From Comamonadaceae bacterium PBBC2 (GTDB lineage Bacteria; Pseudomonadota; Gammaproteobacteria; Burkholderiales; Burkholderiaceae_C): a stretch of DNA of 39,609 nt. Where the stretch lies: contig NKIO01000033.1 of assembly GCA_002255935.1 (NCBI GenBank), positions 1-39,609 on the forward strand. Reading direction: 5' to 3'. How positions within the stretch are numbered: position 1 is the first letter of the stretch; each line of letters begins with the position of its first letter. A model generated the notes under the pieces. That model made no database searches. It worked only from the letters and a program-made list of their open reading frames with translations, and was not told where the DNA came from. Below, piece after piece: positions 1 through 6,585 of this stretch. Position numbers and translations under genes: made by a program.

Positions 1-198
1 GTGCGCGAACTGGTGGCTGAATTTGGTTTGACCGCCAATGACATCTTCCCCGGCCGCGGTGCCAAAGCCGCCGGCAAGCCTGCCAGCAAAGTGGCCCCTA
101 AATACCGTGACCCCGCCACCGGCCAAACTTGGACTGGCCGCGGCAAAGCCCCTAAATGGATTGACGGTAAAGACCGCAACCAATTCGTGATTGCCTGA
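1..198 (+). CDS. H-NS family histone-like nucleoid protein, C-terminal part
   Basis: The gene is cut by the left edge; 65 codons are open from base 1 to a TGA at 196-198. The final ~30 residues hold the DNA-binding signature of the proteobacterial H-NS domain, YRDPATGQTWTGRG followed by KAPKWI. Members of this family bind curved AT-rich DNA in the minor groove and silence horizontally acquired genes. The family is usually about 95-110 residues, so the N-terminal oligomerisation part is probably outside the window; the GTG at base 1 need not be the start. A Lys/Ala-rich linker (residues about 19-33) precedes the domain. A strong terminator follows at 247-268, so this is the end of its transcription unit. 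Which H-NS paralogue it is cannot be told. Confidence 0.88.
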   Translation: MRELVAEFGLTANDIFPGRGAKAAGKPASKVAPKYRDPATGQTWTGRGKAPKWIDGKDRNQFVIA

Positions 199-246
199 TT
201 CTTTAAGGGATTCTCGCGGGGGCTTGCAAAGCCCCACACGACAAAA

Positions 247-268
247 CCCCGCTTCGGCGGGGTTTTTT
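247..268 (+). terminator. Rho-independent terminator after the H-NS-like gene
   Basis: CCCCGC and GCGGGG pair around a TTCG-type loop (247-262), followed by six T residues. It lies 49 bp after the H-NS-like stop and about 90 bp before the next start, so it separates the H-NS unit from the polysaccharide locus. Confidence 0.9.
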
Positions 269-358
269 CTTGGCTTCCAAAATGTCGATAATGATAAAAA
301 ATCAGCGCTAAAATCGATAACTCACGCTTGCCGAACTTCAATCTGTCTCGCCCTACCC

Positions 359-907
359 ATGACCCTTGCGCAATCCGATATTCTGGCGATCACAGAAAAC
401 ATCGAACAAAATCGCTGGTATTTGGCCTATACCAAGCCCCGCCAAGAACAAATCGCCTTGCTTAATCTGGAGCAGCAAGCTTTTGAGGTGTATTTGCCGC
501 TGTACAAGAAATTCAAAAAAACCGAGCAAGGTCCTGTGGCGCTATTCGAGCCCATGTTCCCGCGCTATATCTTGTTCAAGCCCAGTCGCCCAGAGCAGAG
601 CATCTCGGTCGTGCGCAACACCAAAGGCATCGCCACCATCGTTCGCTTTGGCTTTGAGCCTGCCTTGATCCACGACGAGCTCGTTCGCCGCATCCGTTTG
701 CTCGAAGAAGACCGCAGCCACGCCACGCTGCTTGAACTGAGCAACCTCAAAGCCGGCCAGACCGTACGCCTCAAGCACACCGCCTTGGGCGGCATCGAAG
801 GCCTCATCCAAAGCGTCTCCAGCAAACGCGTCGCCGTCCTCCTCGAAATCCTCGGCCGCCCCACCGTGGTGCAGGTCGAACACCACCAAGTCGAAATCAC
901 CGACTGA
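359..907 (+). CDS. NusG/RfaH-like transcription elongation (antitermination) factor
   Basis: A 182-residue protein with the two-domain plan of NusG paralogues. An NGN domain (about residues 18-108) begins RWYLAYTKPRQEQIA and includes PMFPRYILF. A KOW-type C-terminal domain (about 130-180) contains KAGQTVRLKHTALGGIEGLI. Specialised paralogues such as RfaH bind RNA polymerase paused at an ops element and let it read through long polysaccharide operons. The place of this gene at the head of a sugar locus argues for such a role rather than for housekeeping NusG, which normally neighbours secE and rplK. I chose ATG 359; the frame is open further upstream, but that stretch runs through the preceding terminator. 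An ops-like sequence lies at 2338-2349. The function is inferred from domains and context. Confidence 0.85.
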   Translation: MTLAQSDILAITENIEQNRWYLAYTKPRQEQIALLNLEQQAFEVYLPLYKKFKKTEQGPVALFEPMFPRYILFKPSRPEQSISVVRNTKGIATIVRFGFEPALIHDELVRRIRLLEEDRSHATLLELSNLKAGQTVRLKHTALGGIEGLIQSVSSKRVAVLLEILGRPTVVQVEHHQVEITD

Positions 908-1297
908 ACTACCCGTGCAATTCGAATTCCCCTGTGGGAGCTCAACTTGTTCGGCGATAGGTTGCATCCCTTGTAGGAGCTGAACTAGTTCGGCGATGGC
1001 TCGTGGACCACGAGCGCTCAATCGCCCAACACAGTTGGGCTCCCACAAACAGCCAAAACCCGAACACAAACAATGTGGCTCCCACTGTAGGAGCTGAACT
1101 TGTTCGGCGATGGCTCGTGGACCACAAAGGCTCAATCGCCCAACACACTTGGGCTTCCACAAACAACCCAAAGCCAGGCACAAACAGCCCACCATCCCAG
1201 CACTTCGGGCTCCTACAATTGACTTCAAAAACCATGCGGGCATCTGTGGTCCACGCGATGCCACTAAAATCTGTATTCATTCATCCAAGTCAGTCCT
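908..1297. repeat. Intergenic region with five palindromic repeat half-sites
   Basis: This 390-bp gap carries no convincing gene. It holds half-sites of the TGTRGGAGCTGAACT / GTTCGGCGAT family: forward at 933-958, 972-997 and 1086-1111, reverse at about 1021-1047 and 1135-1162. Forward and reverse half-sites pair into two long hairpins. The stretches 972-1050 and 1086-1164 are near-identical tandem copies of one hairpin unit with an internal TGGCTCGTGGACCAC. Short open frames across it are by-products of the repeats. Confidence 0.85.
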
Positions 1298-2020
1298 TTG
1301 TCCTCGTCCACGCCCAACAATCCCCTGCCGCAGCACATTGCCATCATCATGGACGGCAACCGACGCTGGGCCAAAAAGCGCTTCATGCCGGCCGCCTTGG
1401 GCCACGCCGCAGGGGCCAAGCGGGTGCGTGACATCGTCAAAAGCTGCGCCGAGATGGGCATCCCACACCTGAGCCTGTTCGCCTTCAGCACCGAAAACTG
1501 GAAGCGCCCCGAAGAAGAAGTCTCCAGCCTCATGAACCTGTTCATGACCTACTTGCAAAAAGAGGTCGACAGCATGAATGACAACGGCGTGCGGCTCAAA
1601 GTCGTGGGCGACAGGTCGCGGTTTTCTCCAGTATTGCAAGACCTCATCGAACGGGCTGAAGCCACGACCGCCAACAATCAGGCCATCACCCTCACAGTGT
1701 GCGCTAACTATGGTGGCCGCTGGGATGTGATCCAGGCCGCCCAAGCCTGGCAACAAGCCCACCCCGGCCAAAGCCTTCAAGACCTGACCGAAGACGCACT
1801 GGCCCAGCACCTGAGCACTGCGTACGCTCCCGAGGTAGACCTGCTCATTCGCACCGGCGGCGAATCGCGCATCAGCAACTTCATGCTCTGGCAAGCGGCC
1901 TATGCCGAGCTTTTCTACACCGACGACCTCTGGCCAGACTTCACCCCCGAGCGCCTGGCCAAGGCCATCGAGTGGTTCCAACACCGCGACCGCCGGTTTG
2001 GGTCGTCGGCACCCATCTGA
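1298..2020 (+). CDS. uppS: Isoprenyl transferase (undecaprenyl diphosphate synthase)
   Basis: A 240-residue cis-prenyltransferase. This enzyme condenses isopentenyl diphosphate units onto farnesyl diphosphate to make undecaprenyl diphosphate, the lipid carrier for peptidoglycan and polysaccharide units. Visible motifs are HIAIIMDGNRRWA with catalytic Asp19, FAFSTENWKRP (about residues 61-71), and RTGGESRISNF (185-195), which binds the diphosphate and Mg. The start is a TTG at 1298: the frame is closed by TAA at 1265, and no ATG or GTG precedes the conserved N terminus. MDGNRRWA differs from the MDGNGRWA usual in proteobacterial housekeeping copies, and the gene is not with frr, cdsA or dxr. 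It may therefore be a second, locus-specific copy; this is inference. Confidence 0.93.
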   Translation: MSSSTPNNPLPQHIAIIMDGNRRWAKKRFMPAALGHAAGAKRVRDIVKSCAEMGIPHLSLFAFSTENWKRPEEEVSSLMNLFMTYLQKEVDSMNDNGVRLKVVGDRSRFSPVLQDLIERAEATTANNQAITLTVCANYGGRWDVIQAAQAWQQAHPGQSLQDLTEDALAQHLSTAYAPEVDLLIRTGGESRISNFMLWQAAYAELFYTDDLWPDFTPERLAKAIEWFQHRDRRFGSSAPI

Positions 2021-2375
2021 AGGGCTAGCGCCCCATCGCCCAACCAAGTTGGGCTCCCACAAAGACAAGACCGTATTGACCATCCCTTGAAGGAGCTGAA
2101 CTTCGTTCGGCGATGGGTCCTGGCCTCATGCGCTCAGCTTGCACAGCATATTTGAAAATCTACAAGCAAAGCCGCAATACTTGAATAAGGGTATGGCTCA
2201 AAAGCATCATTTAGATACTTTTGGTTTCTTTGTTTTTGGATTGCTTATTGTTCTCAAGATTACAATCTAAGGCTTTGCCCAGCATTCCTGAGTGCGTGGT
2301 GGGCAATTTCATTGTTTCCGCTCAAGCGAGTCGGACTGCGGTAGCCTGCCTGTCCCTCTTGTTTATCCCCAAACC
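2021..2375 (+). promoter_or_regulatory. Leader region of the polysaccharide operon upstream of rmlB
   Basis: This 355-bp gap starts with two repeat half-sites (about 2035-2063 reverse, 2088-2116 forward). An AT-richer stretch (about 2150-2275) follows, with a possible -10 TACAAT at 2261-2266 and a weak TTGGAT at 2236-2241 (19-bp spacing). Downstream lies the ops-like element at 2338-2349. No coding sequence is supported here. Transcription from about 2273 would give a leader of roughly 100 nt, with the ops-like site inside it. The promoter is a weak call. Confidence 0.4.
2338..2349 (+). promoter_or_regulatory. ops-like element (possible RfaH-type recruitment site)
   Basis: GCGGTAGCCTGC differs at one position from the core GCGGTAGCGTGC of the enterobacterial ops/JUMPstart element, as I recall it. 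It lies in the untranslated leader of rmlB, 26 bp before the start codon, on the coding strand, in a locus that begins with an RfaH-like gene. A related string (GGTAGCCTGCC, 24748-24758) occurs in a repeat array, so chance similarity cannot be excluded. Confidence 0.4.
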
Positions 2376-3479
2376 ATGACCATTCTTGTCACCGGCGGAG
2401 CCGGCTTCATCGGCGCCAACTTTGTCCTCGACTGGCTCGCTGGCACTGACGAGCCCGTCATCAACCTCGACAAACTCACCTACGCGGGTAACCCCGAAAC
2501 CTTGGCCAGCCTGCAAGGCGACAAGCGCCACATCTTTGTGCAGGGCGACATAGGCGATGCCGCCTTGGTCAGCCGCTTGTTGGCCGAACACCAGCCCCGT
2601 GCGGTGGTCAACTTTGCGGCCGAAAGCCATGTCGACCGCTCCATCCACGGCCCCGGTGACTTCATCGAAACCAACATCATGGGCACCTTCCGCCTGCTGG
2701 AATCTGTGCGTGGGTATTGGACGGGCTTGGAAGAGGGGGGCAATCGCGCACAGGGTGCTGCTCCCACATCGGGTGCTGCTCCTACGCGCCAAGCGTTCCG
2801 GTTCTTGCATGTCTCCACCGACGAGGTGTATGGCTCACTCAGCAAAGACGACCCCGCCTTTGCCGAAACCAACCGCTACGAACCCAACAGCCCCTACAGT
2901 GCCAGCAAAGCCGCCAGCGACCACCTGGTGCGCGCATGGCACCACACCTATGGTCTGCCGGTGCTCACCACCAACTGCAGCAACAACTACGGGCCCTACC
3001 ACTTTCCTGAAAAGCTGATCCCCCTGATGATCGTCAACGCGCTGGCCGGGAAAAACCTGCCCGTTTATGGCGACGGCATGCAGATCCGCGACTGGTTGTA
3101 TGTGAAGGACCACTGCAGCGCCATCCGCCGCGTGCTCGAAGCTGGCCGCTTGGGCGAGACCTACAACGTGGGCGGCTGGAACGAAAAGCCCAACATCGAA
3201 ATCGTCCACACCGTGTGCAAGCTGCTTGACGAAATGCGCCCCAAGGCCGACGGCAGCAGCTACGCCAGCCAAATCACTTATGTGACCGACCGCCCAGGCC
3301 ATGACCGCCGCTATGCGATCGACGCCCGCAAGCTCGAAAAAGAACTCGGCTGGAAACCCGCCGAAACCTTCGACACCGGCATCCGCAAAACCGTCGAGTG
3401 GTATCTGGCCAACCCCGAGTGGGTCGCCCACGTGCAAAGCGGCGCCTACCGCGACTGGGTGCAAAAGCAATACACCTGA
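2376..3479 (+). CDS. rmlB: dTDP-glucose 4,6-dehydratase
   Basis: A 367-residue short-chain dehydrogenase/reductase catalysing the second step of dTDP-L-rhamnose synthesis. The Rossmann motif TGGAGFIG is at residues 6-13, the TDE triad (148-150) follows HVS, and the catalytic pair YSASK (Tyr174, Lys178) is present, as is NCSNNYGPY, typical of RmlB. Start ATG 2376 places the nucleotide-binding strand at the N terminus as usual; no clear Shine-Dalgarno is seen. Residues about 119-138 form an extra Gly/Ala/Pro-rich segment with a doubled GAAPT element. At DNA level (2740-2791) it resembles the intergenic palindromic repeat of this genome. All catalytic motifs are intact, so the enzyme should be active. 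rmlA and rmlC follow; no rmlD is present. Confidence 0.96.
   Translation: MTILVTGGAGFIGANFVLDWLAGTDEPVINLDKLTYAGNPETLASLQGDKRHIFVQGDIGDAALVSRLLAEHQPRAVVNFAAESHVDRSIHGPGDFIETNIMGTFRLLESVRGYWTGLEEGGNRAQGAAPTSGAAPTRQAFRFLHVSTDEVYGSLSKDDPAFAETNRYEPNSPYSASKAASDHLVRAWHHTYGLPVLTTNCSNNYGPYHFPEKLIPLMIVNALAGKNLPVYGDGMQIRDWLYVKDHCSAIRRVLEAGRLGETYNVGGWNEKPNIEIVHTVCKLLDEMRPKADGSSYASQITYVTDRPGHDRRYAIDARKLEKELGWKPAETFDTGIRKTVEWYLANPEWVAHVQSGAYRDWVQKQYT
2740..2791 (+). repeat. Repeat-derived in-frame insertion inside rmlB
   Basis: The stretch begins CAATCGCGCACAG and contains GTGCTGCTCCCACA followed by a second GTGCTGCTCCTAC. It resembles the reverse half-site of the intergenic family (CAATCGCCCAACACAG then GGGCTCCCACA). 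The ~18-bp element is doubled in tandem and encodes [12 protein letters not shown]. It falls in a surface loop position just before the conserved [10 protein letters not shown] strand. Confidence 0.6.
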
Positions 3480-3522
3480 TTCACCCCTGTGGGTCCCAAA
3501 CAGCGGTGAGACAACAAACTAT

Positions 3523-3694
3523 CGTGGGAGCTGAACTCGTTCGGCGATTGCAAGCAAATCACAGTCGCCCAAAAATCGCCCAACAAAGTTGAGCACCCAC
3601 AAAAAGCCCAACAGCTATCGTCCAACAAAGTTGAGCTCCCCCAAACAGCCCAGCCAACCACGAGCTCGTAGGAGCTGAACTTTGTTCGGCGATC
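3523..3694. repeat. Palindromic repeat cluster between rmlB and rmlA
   Basis: The 231-bp gap 3480-3710 holds a forward half-site (3523-3548), reverse half-sites at about 3575-3601 and 3618-3640, and a forward half-site at about 3668-3694. This is unusually long for two genes of one pathway. No coding sequence is seen. The cluster occupies a place where rmlD often lies in other rml operons. Confidence 0.8.
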
Positions 3695-3710
3695 AAATCC
3701 CCATCACACC

Positions 3711-4583
3711 ATGACCCATCGCAAAGGCATCATCCTCGCTGGCGGCTCCGGCACCCGTTTGTACCCTGTCACCCAAGCCGTGAGCAAGCAGCTCATGCCG
3801 GTGTACGACAAGCCCATGGTCTATTACCCGCTGACCACGCTCATGCTGGCGGGCATCAAAGACGTGCTGCTCATCAGCACCCCGCAAGACACCCCCCGCT
3901 TTACCGAACTGCTGGGCGATGGCAGCCAATGGGGCATGAACATCCAATACGCCGTGCAACCCAGCCCCGATGGCCTGGCGCAAGCCTTCATCATCGGCAA
4001 AGACTTTGTGGGCAACGACCCCAGCGCACTGGTCTTGGGCGACAACATCTTTTATGGCCACGACCTGGTCAAACTGCTGGACAGCGCCAACCAGCGCAGC
4101 ACCGGTGCCAGCGTGTTTGCTTACCATGTGCATGACCCCGAGCGCTACGGCGTGGTCGACTTCGACGACCGGCAACGGGCGCTCAGCATCGAAGAAAAAC
4201 CCAAAACCCCCAAAAGCAACTACGCTGTCACTGGTCTGTACTTCTATGACCAGCAGGTCTGTGACATCGCCGCCGACATCAAGCCCTCGCACCGTGGCGA
4301 GCTGGAAATCACCGACGTCAACAAACGCTATCTGGAGCTCAATCAACTCAACGTTGAAATCATGGGCCGTGGCTACGCCTGGCTCGACACCGGCACCCAC
4401 GACAGCCTGCACGAAGCCGCTGGCTTCATTGCCACCTTGCAAAAGCGCCAAGGCCTCATGGTCGCCTGCCCCGAAGAAATCGCCTTCCACCAACAGTGGA
4501 TCAACGCCGAGCATGTGCAAAAGCTGGCTCAACCGTTGGCCAAAAACGGCTACGGCCAGTACTTGCTCAACCTGCTTAAATAA
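3711..4583 (+). CDS. rmlA: Glucose-1-phosphate thymidylyltransferase
   Basis: A 290-residue nucleotidyltransferase joining dTTP and glucose 1-phosphate to dTDP-glucose, the first and feedback-regulated step of dTDP-rhamnose synthesis. The nucleotide-binding signature [14 protein letters not shown] is at residues 6-19, with [15 protein letters not shown] (27-40) and the metal-site Asp111 in [10 protein letters not shown]. The C-terminal [11 protein letters not shown] and [16 protein letters not shown] are typical of RmlA. The length matches the family. The start ATG 3711 leads directly into the catalytic motif. The stop codon TAA (4581-4583) merges into a repeat half-site. Nothing looks damaged. 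Confidence 0.97.
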   Translation: MTHRKGIILAGGSGTRLYPVTQAVSKQLMPVYDKPMVYYPLTTLMLAGIKDVLLISTPQDTPRFTELLGDGSQWGMNIQYAVQPSPDGLAQAFIIGKDFVGNDPSALVLGDNIFYGHDLVKLLDSANQRSTGASVFAYHVHDPERYGVVDFDDRQRALSIEEKPKTPKSNYAVTGLYFYDQQVCDIAADIKPSHRGELEITDVNKRYLELNQLNVEIMGRGYAWLDTGTHDSLHEAAGFIATLQKRQGLMVACPEEIAFHQQWINAEHVQKLAQPLAKNGYGQYLLNLLK

Positions 4584-4669
4584 TCGCCCAACACAGTTGG
4601 GCTCCTACAAACAGCCAAAAGTTTGGCAAAACAACCATCCCCTGTAGGAGCTGAACTCCGTTCGGCGAT
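4582..4669. repeat. Palindromic repeat pair after rmlA
   Basis: A reverse half-site (about 4582-4609) and a forward half-site (4643-4669) of the main intergenic family. The forward half-site is the left end of the direct repeat that reappears at 5925, before the intact rmlC. Confidence 0.8.
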
Positions 4670-4759
4670 TACAAGCAAACCCTCAATGCCCTATAACGTC
4701 ATACCCACCCACATCCCCGACGTCCTGGTCCTCGAGCCCAAAGTGTTCGGCGACAGCCG
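4643..4759 (+). repeat. Left copy of the direct repeat flanking the MNT/HEPN insertion
   Basis: This segment (repeat half-site, spacer and first 74 bp of an rmlC copy) matches 5925-6041 with few differences. The shared block includes GAACTCCGTTCGGCGATTAC and GACGTCCTGGTCCTCGAGCC. The two copies bracket about 1.17 kb of unrelated DNA. Confidence 0.9.
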
Positions 4760-4769
4760 CAGCAGCTAA
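4686..4769 (+). pseudogene. Truncated rmlC 5' fragment
   Basis: An ATG opens a 27-residue frame starting MPYNVIPTHIPDVLVLEPKV and ending GDSRSS at a TAA. The first 25 codons copy the start of the intact rmlC at 5968, with a handful of substitutions; homology stops after base 4759 in the GDSR codons. It lacks the whole cupin core and cannot work. It is either the stump of a gene split by the insertion and later restored downstream, or the product of a local duplication. The substitutions suggest it is not very recent. Confidence 0.88.
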
Positions 4770-4877
4770 GGCCAATGGGTCATGATGTTCCATTGCCGAC
4801 AGGGTCAGGCTCTTGCAAATCACTGACAGCGGTCTATTTCCGGTCATCATGGCTCGTTGTCTTTCATGTTTCAGTCT

Positions 4878-4925
4878 AAAATGTTTTCCATAAAGAAACT
4901 ATTGTTCTTTTATGGAAAACATTTT
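4878..4925 (+). promoter_or_regulatory. Long inverted repeat over the start of the MNT gene (putative operator)
   Basis: The left arm (4878-4897) contains ATGTTTTCCATAAAGAA. The right arm (4905-4925) is its reverse complement with one extra T, across a 7-nt spacer. The right arm contains the ATG start codon at 4912. A possible -10 TAAAAT at 4877-4882 overlaps the left arm. Such a dyad suits either binding by the winged-helix domain of the gene product (autoregulation) or an RNA hairpin hiding the start. Confidence 0.7.
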
Positions 4926-5502
4926 ATCTTTGTCGGAAATTCTTTTTCCCAATCAATACCGACGCAAAGTATTGGCTTTGATGCTGATGAATCCACAAAA
5001 ATGGCTTCATCTCCGCGAGCTAGCGAGGCTCACAGGCGCTTCACCCGGCACGCTGAAAAAAGAACTCGATGGTCTGGTGGCTGTCGGATTGCTTCGGCTG
5101 CAAAAAGTAGGCAACCAAACGCAGTTTTGCGGCAACACCGAACATCCGGTCTACCCGGAATTGTCGGGTCTGATACGCAAAACCACCGGACTCAAAGACG
5201 TCTTGGTCGCAGCGCTGCAAGCGCTCACGCCACACATTGCTCAGGCATTTGTCTTTGGTTCCATGGCCAAAGGCACAGAAGGCCCGCAAAGTGACGTCGA
5301 TCTCATGATCATTGGTGACCTCAGCTTTGGGCAGGTGGTCAACGCGGTGTACGACGCCCAAACCAGCTTGGCACGAGAAATCAATCCCAAAGTCATGACT
5401 CGACAAGAATGGTCAGACAAAAAAGAAGTGCACAACACATTTGTTCAAGAACTGATGAACAAACCCAAGCTTTTCATCATTGGCGCAGAACATGAACTCT
5501 GA
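4912..5502 (+). CDS. Winged-helix MNT-type nucleotidyltransferase (MntA-like antitoxin)
   Basis: A 196-residue protein. Residues about 15-75 form a winged helix (LHLRELARLTGASPGTLKKE, then a wing with QKVGNQTQF). A minimal nucleotidyltransferase domain (about 93-165) has the complete GSx10DxD signature: Gly116-Ser117, Asp128 and Asp130 in GSMAKGTEGPQSDVDL. In MntA/HepT systems the MNT partner adenylylates and so neutralises the HEPN RNase. Here the partner overlaps downstream by 11 bp, which fits a toxin-antitoxin operon. The fused DNA-binding domain and the dyad across the start suggest direct autoregulation, which is inference. The ATG at 4912 is the only sensible start. The gene lies in DNA inserted beside rmlC. 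Confidence 0.82.
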   Translation: MENILSLSEILFPNQYRRKVLALMLMNPQKWLHLRELARLTGASPGTLKKELDGLVAVGLLRLQKVGNQTQFCGNTEHPVYPELSGLIRKTTGLKDVLVAALQALTPHIAQAFVFGSMAKGTEGPQSDVDLMIIGDLSFGQVVNAVYDAQTSLAREINPKVMTRQEWSDKKEVHNTFVQELMNKPKLFIIGAEHEL

Positions 5503-5929
5503 GTCCCTGAGCAACCTGCACCGCATTGGCTTGCTTGATTCGGTGCCGTTTTCTCATGAACTGCAGCAAAAAATGTTGCACGTTGCGCAAAGCAGACTCG
5601 AAGACGCCAAGCGCACCGACAACAGCATGGAAACCCGTTTTGATTGCGCTTACACAGCCATTCGAGCCGTCGCCGATGCTGCCTTGCTGACCCAGGGCTA
5701 CAGAACATCGACCAGCAAACCCGGCCATCATCAAACCACATTGCAATGCTTGGTTCACACCCTGAACGTGGCACCCACCACTGTCAGAATACTGGACGGC
5801 TTGCGCAAGCAAAGAAACTTGACCGATTACGACGGGGAACTGATCACCGAAAGTTTGCTCAAGGAATGCCTTGACCAAGCCCAAGCACTCCTGACACTCG
5901 CTCAAAACTCGTTGAGTCCCTCCTTGTAA
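5492..5929 (+). CDS. HEPN-domain-like protein, partner of the MNT nucleotidyltransferase
   Basis: A 145-residue, mostly helical protein. Residues 49-71 (RFDCAYTAIRAVADAALL then TQGYR) and the later RKQRNLTDYDGE (105-116) are the kind of helices seen in HEPN proteins. The canonical R-x4-6-H RNase motif is not evident: after Arg108-Asn109 there is Asp112-Tyr113 where His would be expected. It may belong to a non-canonical HEPN branch, act without RNase activity, or use other residues such as His79/His80. Start ATG 5492 overlaps the upstream stop by 11 bp; a TTG at 5480 is possible. The stop lies at the border of the right direct repeat. The toxin role comes from gene order only. Confidence 0.65.
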   Translation: MNSESLSNLHRIGLLDSVPFSHELQQKMLHVAQSRLEDAKRTDNSMETRFDCAYTAIRAVADAALLTQGYRTSTSKPGHHQTTLQCLVHTLNVAPTTVRILDGLRKQRNLTDYDGELITESLLKECLDQAQALLTLAQNSLSPSL

Positions 5930-6041
5930 GAGCTGAACTCCGTTCGGCGATTACAAGCAAACCTCCTATGCCCTACATCGTCACCCCCACCCACATCCCC
6001 GACGTCCTGGTCCTCGAGCCCAAAGTGTTCGGCGACAGCCG
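5925..6041 (+). repeat. Right copy of the direct repeat flanking the MNT/HEPN insertion
   Basis: Starts with a palindromic half-site (5925-5951) and continues through the spacer into the first codons of intact rmlC. It matches 4643-4759. The HEPN stop codon (5927-5929) falls inside its first bases. Confidence 0.9.
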
Positions 6042-6516
6042 AGGCTTCTTTTTTGAAAGCTTCAACCAGCAAGACTTCAAGCAAGTCACCGGCCTGGATG
6101 TGAACTTTGTGCAAGACAACCACAGCCGCAGCGCCAAGGGCGTGCTGCGTGGCCTGCACTACCAGCTGCAACAAGCCCAAGGCAAACTGGTGCGCGTGGT
6201 GCGCGGCGCCGTGTTTGATGTGGCCGTGGACATCCGCAAAAGCTCCCCCACCTTTGGCCAATGGGCCGGTGTGGAGCTGACCGAAGACAACCACAAACAA
6301 TTCTGGGTGCCACCGGGCTTTGCCCATGGCTTTGTGGTCCTGACGGACACCGCCGACTTCTTGTACAAAACCACCGACTACTACGCCCCCGCCCACGAAC
6401 GCTGCATCGCCTGGAACGACCCGGCCATCGGCATCAATTGGCCGCAAGGGCTCACGCCACAGCTGTCGGCCAAAGACCAAGCGGGCTTGCCGCTGGCGCA
6501 GGCCGAGGTGTTTTGA
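5968..6516 (+). CDS. rmlC: dTDP-4-dehydrorhamnose 3,5-epimerase
   Basis: A 182-residue cupin-fold epimerase, third enzyme of dTDP-L-rhamnose synthesis. It has the family hallmarks: RGFFFESFN (25-33), VQDNHSRSAKGVLRGLHYQ with catalytic His64, FDVAVDIRKSSPTFGQW (83-99), FWVPPGFAHGF and the YYAP segment with the acid/base Tyr near 139. Length and motifs are complete, so this is the working copy, unlike the stump at 4686. The start ATG 5968 is fixed by homology to the family N terminus. A TTGACA hexamer overlaps its stop, so transcription of the next module may start here. The reductase RmlD, needed to finish the pathway, is not encoded in the window. Confidence 0.97.
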   Translation: MPYIVTPTHIPDVLVLEPKVFGDSRGFFFESFNQQDFKQVTGLDVNFVQDNHSRSAKGVLRGLHYQLQQAQGKLVRVVRGAVFDVAVDIRKSSPTFGQWAGVELTEDNHKQFWVPPGFAHGFVVLTDTADFLYKTTDYYAPAHERCIAWNDPAIGINWPQGLTPQLSAKDQAGLPLAQAEVF

Positions 6517-6556
6517 CAGTTCATGTGCTTGACAGCGTATTTCAAAACAAATCCAA

Positions 6557-6575
6557 TAACAGTTATTAACTGTTA
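6557..6575. promoter_or_regulatory. Palindromic operator upstream of parD-like gene
   Basis: TAACAGTT and AACTGTTA form perfect 8-bp arms around ATT, ending 10 bp before the antitoxin start, with AGGA of the ribosome site at its right edge. TTGACA hexamers lie at 6513-6518 and 6529-6534; no good -10 is evident. ParD-family antitoxins usually bind such palindromes to repress their own operon. Confidence 0.7.
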
Positions 6576-6585
6576 GGAAATTCAA

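Larger units (their letters stand above)
4760..5924 (+). mobile_element. Inserted segment carrying a wHTH-MNT / HEPN gene pair
   Basis: About 1165 bp lie between two copies of the rmlC upstream and 5' sequence. The segment holds 142 bp without a gene, an operator-like dyad, the nucleotidyltransferase gene and the HEPN-like gene, whose last codons abut the right direct repeat. I see no transposase, integrase or IS ends, so how it moved is unknown. Homologous recombination through the flanking repeats could delete or duplicate it. The boundaries are set by where the two flanks stop matching. Confidence 0.65.

Noticed and set aside
191..358. Upstream extension of the NusG/RfaH-like gene
   Set aside because: The extension overlaps the H-NS-like stop and the strong terminator at 247-268 and adds no conserved residues.
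542..1264. A 240-codon minus-strand frame opposite the NusG-like gene and repeats
   Set aside because: Half of it is repeat DNA and the rest is antisense to a protein with clear NGN and KOW domains.
4770..4877. IS end or transposase remnant left of the MNT gene
   Set aside because: No terminal inverted repeat, target duplication or transposase-like coding sequence could be recognised by eye.
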